This document shows positions 8,652-15,531 of a DNA stretch of 32,593 nt, in pieces. This stretch comes from an uncultured Gammaproteobacteria bacterium (lineage in GTDB: Bacteria; Pseudomonadota; Gammaproteobacteria; Ga0077536), in NCBI GenBank assembly GCA_938075585.1, contig CALJHG010000047.1, positions 1 through 32,593 of the forward strand, in the 5' to 3' direction. The position numbers and the translations under genes were made by a program. The notes under the pieces were generated by a model. It did no database searches, was not told the DNA's origin, and saw only the letters and a list, made by a program, of their open reading frames with translations. The stretch's first letter is position 1. Every line of letters starts with the position of its first letter.

Positions 8652-9146
8652 TCACCAGTTCCCTGTTAAGACTAATAGGCCTGGTATCCAACATGTGAAA
8701 ACTCCCACGCATATCGTGGCGTATGGTAGAAAAGTTCCAAAGTCTTTTTGATGTGCGCTAGATAAATAAAAGCCGAACCAGAGGGCACCCCATATAATCC
8801 AGAAGGATCCGAACCTATAGTCGCCTCCGCTGAACGCAACAATTGAACAAGGGATTGCTGTGACGGCAACAAAAAAGCAGAACCAACCAAATCCACGCAT
8901 ATCTAAATCGAACCACATCGAGATTGCAACGTACAAGTAGGTGAAAGTAAATAAGAAAAACGTGGCTACTGCAAAAAAGTCTCCGGACGTTTCTGCGCGG
9001 ACTAGCAGCAGTAGACTTACAAACAATCCTAGGCCACCAACCATGAAATTCAGAACCGCTGTCGACCTAGGTTCTATTTTACCCAAGCCTCCGACGCCAT
9101 TTATTAACAGCACACAACCAACGTAAAGAAGCATTACTCCCAACAT
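8652..9146 (-). CDS. AmiS/UreI family urea/amide channel
   Basis: The 164-aa protein is made of about six hydrophobic helices and matches the AmiS/UreI family: MLGVMLLYVGCVLLINGVGGLG, ATFFLFTFTYLYVAISMWFDLDMRGFGWFCFFVA, FWIIWGALWFGFYLSSA, and the ending CWIPGLLVLTGNW. Family members form hexameric inner-membrane channels for urea or short-chain amides. No urease, amidase or amide-sensing regulator gene is adjacent, so the physiological substrate is open. It is divergent from the truncated haemoglobin gene, with about 100 bases between them, and convergent with the LLM oxidoreductase gene. Confidence 0.88.
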   Translation of the reverse strand: MLGVMLLYVGCVLLINGVGGLGKIEPRSTAVLNFMVGGLGLFVSLLLLVRAETSGDFFAVATFFLFTFTYLYVAISMWFDLDMRGFGWFCFFVAVTAIPCSIVAFSGGDYRFGSFWIIWGALWFGFYLSSAHQKDFGTFLPYATICVGVFTCWIPGLLVLTGNW

Positions 9147-9191
9147 ACCAATTACTCCCCGAAAGTTGCAGTATTTGTAAGTTAAATATAG

Positions 9192-9207
9192 TTGCGTCGT
9201 GACGCAA
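9192..9207. promoter_or_regulatory. Perfect palindrome TTGCGTC-GT-GACGCAA, candidate operator
   Basis: Between the divergent AmiS/UreI and truncated haemoglobin genes lies a perfect 7-bp inverted repeat with a 2-bp centre. It is followed at 9214-9234 by GTTAAGTTAAATTAAGTTAAG, an internally repeated AT-rich stretch. Position and symmetry suggest a dimeric regulator site controlling one or both genes. The regulator is not identified. Confidence 0.4.
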
Positions 9208-9249
9208 GCACAAGTTAAGTTAAATTAAGTTAAGATATAAGGGGCCCAG

Positions 9250-9615
9250 ATGAAAATGAAACAATCTTTGTATGAGAGGCTTGGTGGTAGCGAAAATATT
9301 ACCAAAATAGCAAGTGATCTGACGGATCTTCATATTGTGAATCCAAGGATTGCCACTAGATATGCTAATTCAGATCCGGTTTTAGTGAAAAAACAGGTGT
9401 CTGCTTTTTTTATTGCGGGCACGGGTGGTCCAGATAATTACACGGGTCAAGATATGATAGCCGCACATCGTGGGATGAATATTGATAATGACGAGTTCAT
9501 GGCTGTTCTTGATGATGTAATGCAAGCCTTAGACATGAACGGTATTGGGCAAAGAGAAAAAGAAGAAGTTCTATTTATTTTATACAGCTTGAAATCTGAG
9601 GTTGTCTATCTCTAG
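9250..9615 (+). CDS. group 1 truncated haemoglobin (TrHbN-like)
   Basis: The 121-aa protein fits group 1 truncated haemoglobins: SLYERLGGSENITKIASDL at the N-terminus, VKKQVSAFFIAGTGGPDNYTGQDMIAAHRGMNI in the middle, with the proximal haem ligand expected at His73. By my mental alignment the B10 tyrosine of TrHbN (in the FY pair of typical members) is replaced by Thr25 (LTDLHIVNPRI), which would change the ligand pocket. Such proteins bind O2 or NO and often detoxify NO. The ATG follows GGGGCCC, and the gene is divergent from the AmiS/UreI channel with a palindrome between. Confidence 0.88.
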   Translation: MKMKQSLYERLGGSENITKIASDLTDLHIVNPRIATRYANSDPVLVKKQVSAFFIAGTGGPDNYTGQDMIAAHRGMNIDNDEFMAVLDDVMQALDMNGIGQREKEEVLFILYSLKSEVVYL

Positions 9616-9632
9616 AACAAATTGACCTCTTA

Positions 9633-10601
9633 TTATTTTTTTTGCTCGAATTGCCAGGCGTGTTGGATAATTGTTTCAAGATCTGTGTAGCGTGGTCGCC
9701 AATCTAATACTTGTCTAGCTAACTTGGAGTCTGCGACTAGGATAGCAGGATCGCCTTCGCGTCGATTTTCATAAACGATATCAAAGTTTTTACCAGTTAC
9801 TTTTTTCACTGTCGCTATCACCTGTTCTACAGAAAAGCCTTCGCCATTGCCTAGGTTAAAACAATTTGAGGCTTGTTCTTTATTTAGATAGTTAAGAGCG
9901 GCCATGTGAGCTTTGCATAAGTCTGAAACATGAACATAATCTCTAATACAAGTGCCATCTTGAGTCGGATAGTCGGACCCAAAAACAACCACCTTTTCTC
10001 TGATGCCTAATGCAGCTTCTAATAATATAGGGATCAGGTGTGTCTCTGGGAGGTGTCGCTCTCCAATATCGCCAGATTCATCTGCGCCCGCGGCATTAAA
10101 ATAGCGGAGGCTTACGGATTTAAGTTCGAAGGCTTGATCTAGATCCTGTAAAATGTGCTCGACCATGAGTTTACTTCGACCGTAAGCATTTATCGGTAAT
10201 TTCGGGTGTGATTCATCTATGGGGATGTGCTGTGGCTCGCCAAAAATAGCCGCGGTTGAAGAAAAGACGAACTGCTTGATATTCGCATTAATCATTGCAT
10301 GTAACAGGTTGATCGTGCATGCCACATTATTTAAGTAGTAAACATCAGGTTTTTTAACTGATTCAGCAACCTGACTAAATGACGCAAAATGCATCACTGC
10401 ATCAAATTCATGAGTATTGAATAGTTTTTTAAGAGTACGAGAGTCAGCTAAATCACCTTCGATCAATTGTGCATCATGGACCGCATCTCGATGCCCTGTG
10501 GACAGGTTGTCGAAAACAATGGGATCGTGTCCGCATTGCATTAGATGTTTCACCATATGTGACCCAATGTACCCCGCGCCGCCTACTATCAGTAATTTCA
10601 T
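9633..10601 (-). CDS. galE: UDP-glucose 4-epimerase
   Basis: The 322-aa protein is a short-chain dehydrogenase/epimerase with the NAD-binding GGAGYIGSH at the N-terminus, catalytic YGRSK (Y-x3-K), SLRYFNAAGADESGDIGE, and a C-terminal GDPAILVADSKLARQVLDWRPRYTDLETI. This is the GalE pattern, interconverting UDP-glucose and UDP-galactose (possibly the N-acetyl forms). It is the last of three minus-strand genes for surface polysaccharide, supplying a nucleotide sugar. The ATG lies at 10601 with GAAAGGATTCC-type purines around it on the sense strand (AAAGGA is on the other strand), so no strong ribosome site is claimed. Confidence 0.95.
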   Translation of the reverse strand: MKLLIVGGAGYIGSHMVKHLMQCGHDPIVFDNLSTGHRDAVHDAQLIEGDLADSRTLKKLFNTHEFDAVMHFASFSQVAESVKKPDVYYLNNVACTINLLHAMINANIKQFVFSSTAAIFGEPQHIPIDESHPKLPINAYGRSKLMVEHILQDLDQAFELKSVSLRYFNAAGADESGDIGERHLPETHLIPILLEAALGIREKVVVFGSDYPTQDGTCIRDYVHVSDLCKAHMAALNYLNKEQASNCFNLGNGEGFSVEQVIATVKKVTGKNFDIVYENRREGDPAILVADSKLARQVLDWRPRYTDLETIIQHAWQFEQKK

Positions 10602-10656
10602 TGAAAGGATTCCAGCTCCATGACAGTTTTTATTCTCAATTTATAGAGTGACTTAA

Positions 10657-11820
10657 TTAACCCCATTTTTGGTCCACTTTCCCAGTTCGAGTGAACTCTT
10701 CAATAATCCGTGCGCCACGTTCAGCTGAGGAGATATCGTTAATTTCGAAAGTATGAGTAAACGCTCGCTTCTGAACGTCGATGTAATTTAAATGATTAGC
10801 AAGTGCTCTATTTATTGTCATCCCTAGATCTTCCACAGAGTCTACTATAGGTCCGAAGTTCCAGCAGTAATAGGGTAGAGTTGGCCCATCAGTTTTTATC
10901 CCAAGTGTATTTAAAAACACGCATGGTCTTGGATGGGCAAGAAATTCATATATTTGGCTGCTACAGTCGCCAAGATAGAGATCGGCGGCTCGCATGTAAG
11001 TCATATCAACTGAGCGCCGACTTCCTGGGTCAATAATAATATTATCCGTCGTTTGATATTTGCTCGGTAGCTTGAATCCCTTGCCCCATTTGCGTTTGAA
11101 GAGTAGGACATGTGGCGCGAATATGAAATTAAAATTTTGGTTACTATTAAAGTACTCTAGGATATCTTCACCGAGTAACGGCCACGAAGAGTAGGACGGA
11201 TGATGGTGTGGATTGTAGACAATAGTAGGTCTCGAGTTTTCAAACAACTTTATCGGCTTGTGCGGTAGTGCGCGGACTGCTTCAAATTTTGGATAACCTG
11301 AGATGGCAAAGTTGTTATGCTTTAGAAAGCCATGCTCAGTTAGACCTTTAGCATATTTTTGCCCTGGAAGTAGGCAGAGATCAAACTCTGAAAGGCGCTT
11401 GTCATAGGAGCCGAGATTCTCGTTGTCACCAGACCCATGCCCGGTAAAGATTAATTTAACGTCCTTGAAAGAAGGGTGTTTTTTCAACGAAAGGCTTGTT
11501 ACCTCTGGAACCACCAACGCGTCAAAGCTCGAAAAAACCGATATATTTTTTCTGATGACCGCACTTTTCCGAGCAAAGACTAGTTTGGATAAGAAAGGAT
11601 CGATCAGCTCAATTATTAGAGATGCTTTCACATCAATAAATTTACATTTTTGATTTCTGTAGTCAAAAGAGATCTTCTTAGCAAAGTTTTTTTGCTCTTG
11701 GGTGGAGGAGAGGATAACGACTTCAATATCGGGATACAGTTCGGACAATTTAAAGGCATAAGGCACTAGGTGAGGTACCTGATGGGAGTCATAATGATTC
11801 AGGAGAAACCCGATTTTCAT
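10657..11820 (-). CDS. CDP-glycerol glycerophosphotransferase-like GT-B protein (polysaccharide cluster)
   Basis: The 387-aa protein has the features of the CDP-glycerol:poly(glycerophosphate) glycerophosphotransferase/GT-B class: an N-terminal Rossmann start (KIGFLLNHYDSHQVPHL), LIFTGHGSGDNENLG, PTIVYNPHHHPSYSSWP, FIFAPHVLLFKRKWG, and the donor-site motif ADLYLGDCSSQIYEFLAHPRPCVFLN. In Gram-positives relatives build teichoic acid; in Gram-negatives they add polyol-phosphate or related groups to capsule or O-antigen. The precise donor is not determinable. It lies 20 bases after the flippase gene on the same strand and is followed by galE, which supports a role in surface glycan assembly. Confidence 0.78.
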   Translation of the reverse strand: MKIGFLLNHYDSHQVPHLVPYAFKLSELYPDIEVVILSSTQEQKNFAKKISFDYRNQKCKFIDVKASLIIELIDPFLSKLVFARKSAVIRKNISVFSSFDALVVPEVTSLSLKKHPSFKDVKLIFTGHGSGDNENLGSYDKRLSEFDLCLLPGQKYAKGLTEHGFLKHNNFAISGYPKFEAVRALPHKPIKLFENSRPTIVYNPHHHPSYSSWPLLGEDILEYFNSNQNFNFIFAPHVLLFKRKWGKGFKLPSKYQTTDNIIIDPGSRRSVDMTYMRAADLYLGDCSSQIYEFLAHPRPCVFLNTLGIKTDGPTLPYYCWNFGPIVDSVEDLGMTINRALANHLNYIDVQKRAFTHTFEINDISSAERGARIIEEFTRTGKVDQKWG

Positions 11821-11840
11821 GATTGCGCTTCAGCCTTAAT

Positions 11841-13139
11841 TTAACTTATCTGTCGGTTTGTCATGCAAATAAGCGCTATAGCACTCAATACACTAGATAG
11901 AACGGCAGCATATCCCGCACCTACGATCCCGACTGATTGTAGCATTATTAGCAAAGCTGTTAGTTGGGTCAGGGTTACAGAAAATTTAATAAAAAGAGCA
12001 ATATGTGGTTTACCTATTGAATATAGTGCGGCTTCATAGGGATATGTTATTAGCAAAACGGATGTCGCGATGCTTAAAATCACCATCGTACCGTAGGCGT
12101 CACTGAATTGTTGACCAAAAAAGGTCTGTAAGAATAATTCACCGGCAATTACCAGTAATCCTGTGAAGATGAAGCCAATAAAAACAGATGATTTAGCTGT
12201 TTTACGGACGACACTTCGTATTTGAGAGTTTCCTTGAGAAGATGTCGCGAGTCTGGCCAATTCAGGATACAGCGCACTACTGAAAACTACCGCTGCCTTT
12301 GCGCTTGCTTCGGCAAGTTCTTGAGCTACTTTAAATAGCGCTGCGCCAGAAGCCCCGATTAAGCTTCCTACTGCTAATGTCGTGAATTGGATCCCGATCG
12401 AGTTAGTGGAACCATAAAAGTTTGAGGACCATGAAAAACTCCAGATTTTAGGATTTCGCTGAGTGGGTCGAGGTATCTTCCAAGAAAAAGATTGAAGGAG
12501 TTTTTTTCTCGATAACTCATAACCCGCTACTATTAATGATATACAAAAGTACGAGATCCGTGCTGCGAACCACGCCATTAAGTATGCTTGCCAAGGCGAG
12601 TCGGCGTAGAAAGCTATAGTTACTCCTACGAGTCTGATTATAGGCTCTACAATTGCAAGGAATGCGACGATATCAAATCTGTCACAAATTCGGAGAATTC
12701 CTGTCGTAGTATCAGTAACGTTAGAGACAATCAGGAGGCAATATATGACTGCTAGAGGGATAGCATCGGATGGGATCCCGAAATTGTGGCCCCACAGGAA
12801 TACAATAAGTGTACCGAGTAAAATTCCAAAAAATGCGGCAGAAAGGTCCAGTAAAAATGTGAACTTTATTAGGTCTTGAAAATCTTTTTTCTTGTTTGCT
12901 GCTAAAGACTCGGCACCATACTTGATTATGATGTCGTAGGATTTAAATGAGACTACCCTCGTACACATTAGCATGTACGAGTGGATTAGGATCACGATAC
13001 CGAACCCATTTGTTCCTAAACCACGTGCAGCTAGGGCTAAATAGATAAGAGAAATTGCGGCGCCCACTGCTTTTCCAGTAAGGACTTTACCAAAGTTTTT
13101 TGTCGCACGCCGAAAGAGATTTTTTTGTTCAGAGGTCAT
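11841..13139 (-). CDS. polysaccharide/oligosaccharide flippase (Wzx-like, MOP superfamily)
   Basis: The 432-aa protein is almost entirely hydrophobic, with 12 or more predicted membrane segments. It has an N-terminal KNFGKVLTGKAVGAAISLIYLALAARGLGTNGFGIVILIHSY, the usual RxLGxxxFG-type start of Wzx flippases, and SLIGASGAALFKVAQELAEASAKAAVVFSSALYPELARLA in the middle. Family members flip lipid-linked repeat units across the inner membrane. It heads the cluster with the glycerophosphotransferase-like gene and galE. No Wzy polymerase or chain-length regulator is in the window. Confidence 0.88.
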   Translation of the reverse strand: MTSEQKNLFRRATKNFGKVLTGKAVGAAISLIYLALAARGLGTNGFGIVILIHSYMLMCTRVVSFKSYDIIIKYGAESLAANKKKDFQDLIKFTFLLDLSAAFFGILLGTLIVFLWGHNFGIPSDAIPLAVIYCLLIVSNVTDTTTGILRICDRFDIVAFLAIVEPIIRLVGVTIAFYADSPWQAYLMAWFAARISYFCISLIVAGYELSRKKLLQSFSWKIPRPTQRNPKIWSFSWSSNFYGSTNSIGIQFTTLAVGSLIGASGAALFKVAQELAEASAKAAVVFSSALYPELARLATSSQGNSQIRSVVRKTAKSSVFIGFIFTGLLVIAGELFLQTFFGQQFSDAYGTMVILSIATSVLLITYPYEAALYSIGKPHIALFIKFSVTLTQLTALLIMLQSVGIVGAGYAAVLSSVLSAIALICMTNRQIS

Positions 13140-13235
13140 CAGTATTTATTTTTATCGGATCCATTTTCCTATTTTACTTGGAAAGGAGCGAGAAAAATAT
13201 ATAGTGATTATTTTCGACAGCGAATTAAGCGTTTT

Positions 13236-13254
13236 CTTGCCAGCAATTGGCGAG
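13236..13254 (+). other. Small hairpin in the leader of the CoA-transferase/UGSC operon
   Basis: CTTGCCA-GCAAT-TGGCGAG can form a 7-bp stem (one G-U pair) with a 5-nt loop, about 40 bases before the first start codon. There is no following T-run, so it is not a terminator. It may be an operator or leader structure, or chance. Confidence 0.25.
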
Positions 13255-13294
13255 CTTTAGTTAAACTGGAAATTAGTATCTTTAGGAGCTGAAT

Positions 13295-14452
13295 GTGAAG
13301 TTAGATGGTGTCAGAGTTCTAGATTTGTCTCGATTTTTGCCTGGACCTTACATGGGTATGTTGTTAGCAGATCACGGAGCGGAAGTGATAAAAATTGAGC
13401 ATGGCTCTGGCGAGCCTACTCGTTATTTAGGTCCTGAAGTAGAGGGCTTTACCACTTACTTCCGCAACACGCAGAGAGGAAAACTAAGCGTAAAATTAAA
13501 TTTAAAAGAAGACGAAGGGGTTCACATCTTTCTAAAACTGGCTGAAGAAAGTGACATTATCATAGATTCATTTCGACCTGGCGTCGTTGATCGCCTCGGA
13601 ATAGGCTACGAAGTGGTTGCAAAACTAAATCCAGGTATCATCTTTTGTTCTCTATCTGCGTTCGGTCAAACTGGAGATATGTCTCTCAGGCCTTCACACG
13701 ATCTCGGTGCGCAGGCGATCACTGGTGTACTTAGCTTGGGTTCGCGAGGAGCAGATGATACGGCATTGCCAGCTGCGCCGACTGCGGATGTGGCTCTAGG
13801 TTCTCTGGCATTGGTAGGGATCATGATGGCGCTATACAGAAGAGAGAAGAGTGGTCGGGGCGATTATTTGGACATGTCTATGACCGATAGTTTGATGTCG
13901 TGGACGCCTCATATTTTGAGCGAGGTGATTGCTAATAATGCAGCGCCGAACTTAAGCCGCGAACGCCTTTACGGTGGCGCAGCGCTTTATAATATCTATG
14001 CGACATCGGATGGGCGTAGGCTAGTCTTATCAGGATCTGAGATGACTTTTGCTGAAAATTTGTTGAACGCGTTGGGGCGTCCCGATTTAGTACCGTTGTG
14101 TGAGAAACCATGGGGAGACGCCCAAAAGCCTGTAAAGGAATTTTTACAGAAAACGTTTCTTACTAAGACATTATCTCAGTGGCGCGAATGGTTCAGCGAT
14201 CGCAGCGTGTGCTGGGCGCCAGTACTAGAACTGGACGAGGCCTGGGAGCAAAAATTTTTAAGAGACAGAGGAATTATAAGTAAAGGAAAGGATGGCGTTG
14301 AGAGAGTGGGGACTCCAGTGCGCTTTCTTAATGAGCCGGGGACGCCGTCGGATAAGTTGCCGACAGTTGGCGAAGACACGCAGCAAGTACTAGGACTGGT
14401 TGGTTACAATTCCCGCGGTTACTATAGACTAATAGAGAATGGGGTTTGCTGA
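13295..14452 (+). CDS. family III CoA-transferase (CaiB/BaiF/Frc)
   Basis: The 385-aa protein has the CaiB/BaiF signature: GVRVLDLSRFLPGPYMGMLLADHGAEVIKIE at the start, RGKLSVKLNLK, DIIIDSFRPGVVDRLGIGYE, and FCSLSAFGQTG. Asp136 (SHDLGAQAITG) aligns with the catalytic aspartate that forms the acyl-anhydride. These enzymes move CoA between carboxylic acids, for example oxalate/formate, carnitine or mesaconate. The substrate here is unknown. Start GTG at 13295 has AGGAG eight bases upstream. Only 3 bases separate its stop from the next gene, so it is the first gene of the operon that contains the UGSC selenoprotein. Confidence 0.92.
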   Translation: MKLDGVRVLDLSRFLPGPYMGMLLADHGAEVIKIEHGSGEPTRYLGPEVEGFTTYFRNTQRGKLSVKLNLKEDEGVHIFLKLAEESDIIIDSFRPGVVDRLGIGYEVVAKLNPGIIFCSLSAFGQTGDMSLRPSHDLGAQAITGVLSLGSRGADDTALPAAPTADVALGSLALVGIMMALYRREKSGRGDYLDMSMTDSLMSWTPHILSEVIANNAAPNLSRERLYGGAALYNIYATSDGRRLVLSGSEMTFAENLLNALGRPDLVPLCEKPWGDAQKPVKEFLQKTFLTKTLSQWREWFSDRSVCWAPVLELDEAWEQKFLRDRGIISKGKDGVERVGTPVRFLNEPGTPSDKLPTVGEDTQQVLGLVGYNSRGYYRLIENGVC

Positions 14453-14455
14453 AGC

Positions 14456-15520
14456 ATGGACGAAGATAATGACAACCTTTTCGCTGCACAGATCTACGAA
14501 GCAGATAGTTACGATGCGGTACAAGAACGGTGTCACTCCAGTCGCTGGACCGACGGTTTGCCTATCATTCCACCGACCCCTGATCTAGTGCGGAAATTTC
14601 TTGCTGAGGCACTAATACCATCACATCATCTCGTTGGCGTGGAACCGGTAAGAGAACGAGCTATTACAGCTGAGCAACTCGCTATCAATGCAGTCATGGC
14701 TGGTTGCGTGGCGCGACATTTTCCCATTGTAGTAGCTGCGTTCACGGCGATGCTGCAAGATAAATTTGTTTTGCATGGAGCGACCTCTAGTACGGGAGGG
14801 TGCGCGATTTTGGTTGTTATCAATGGGCCGGCTGTTCAGTTCCTAGGTATCGACCCTACTTTTAACGTCCTTGGGTCTAGTGATCGGGCTACTACATGTG
14901 TCGGTCGTGCAATTCGTTTGTCATTACAGAATATTTTAGACGTGCGCCCGGGGGAGGCCGATAGATCGACCTTAGGCCATCCTGGTAAGATAAGCTTTTG
15001 TATGGGCGAGGACGAAGGCAACACTTCATGGTTGCCGCTTGCGCAGGATAGAGGCATCCCTTCAAATACGTCGGCGGTCACGGTGTTTGCCGCTGGCTCG
15101 CCACGTCAGATCATGAATGAATGGACTACTAATCCTGAGGAAATATTAGATACTTATGTCTCCGAAATTAAGGCATCGATGCTCAATTACTCTATTCATT
15201 CAGGTGACTGGGCTATAGTCATTCCTCCTCAATTACGCGCACATTTTGAGCACGCTGGATGGGACAAGCGCCAGATCCGCGAATATGTTAAAAAAAATGC
15301 TTGGGTGATGCGAAAGGATTGGGCGTCGTGTGGTAAGAGGGCCGTTATCGCTAATCAAGGGGAACGCAAGTATTTCGCCTTGAAAAGTATTGATGATCTT
15401 TTAGTCATCGCAGCTGGCGGGCCCGCGGGTGGATTCGGGGCGGTAATACCTCCGTGGTTTGGCAAGACCAGTCGTGCGACTACAATGGCAATCGGAGCGT
15501 GTGTAGACTGCGAGATATAG
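14456..15520 (+). CDS. Conserved protein of unknown function, partner of UGSC selenoprotein
   Basis: I recognise the 354-aa protein only as a conserved family often beside UGSC selenoproteins, without a known domain. It opens with YDAVQERCHSSRWTDGLPIIPPTPDLV, then AINAVMAGCVARHFPIVVAAFTAML, INGPAVQFLGIDPTFNVLGSSDRATTCVGRAIRLSLQNI, and PGKISFCMGEDEGNTSWLPLA. The end has VIAAGGPAGGFGAVIPPWFG and a terminal CxxC (CVDCEI). Many cysteines (RCHSS, AGC, GGC, TTC, SFC, ASC, ACVDC) could serve in redox or metal binding. There is no signal peptide or clear membrane helix. Spacing of 3 and 11 bases to the flanking genes suggests one transcript and a joint function with the CoA-transferase and selenoprotein. 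Confidence 0.8.
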   Translation: MDEDNDNLFAAQIYEADSYDAVQERCHSSRWTDGLPIIPPTPDLVRKFLAEALIPSHHLVGVEPVRERAITAEQLAINAVMAGCVARHFPIVVAAFTAMLQDKFVLHGATSSTGGCAILVVINGPAVQFLGIDPTFNVLGSSDRATTCVGRAIRLSLQNILDVRPGEADRSTLGHPGKISFCMGEDEGNTSWLPLAQDRGIPSNTSAVTVFAAGSPRQIMNEWTTNPEEILDTYVSEIKASMLNYSIHSGDWAIVIPPQLRAHFEHAGWDKRQIREYVKKNAWVMRKDWASCGKRAVIANQGERKYFALKSIDDLLVIAAGGPAGGFGAVIPPWFGKTSRATTMAIGACVDCEI

Positions 15521-15531
15521 GAGACTGATGT

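Noticed and set aside
9214-9234. GTTAAGTTAA repeats as a CRISPR or minisatellite
   Set aside because: The repeat is too short (21 bases in all), without spacers or cas genes; at most it is part of a regulatory region.
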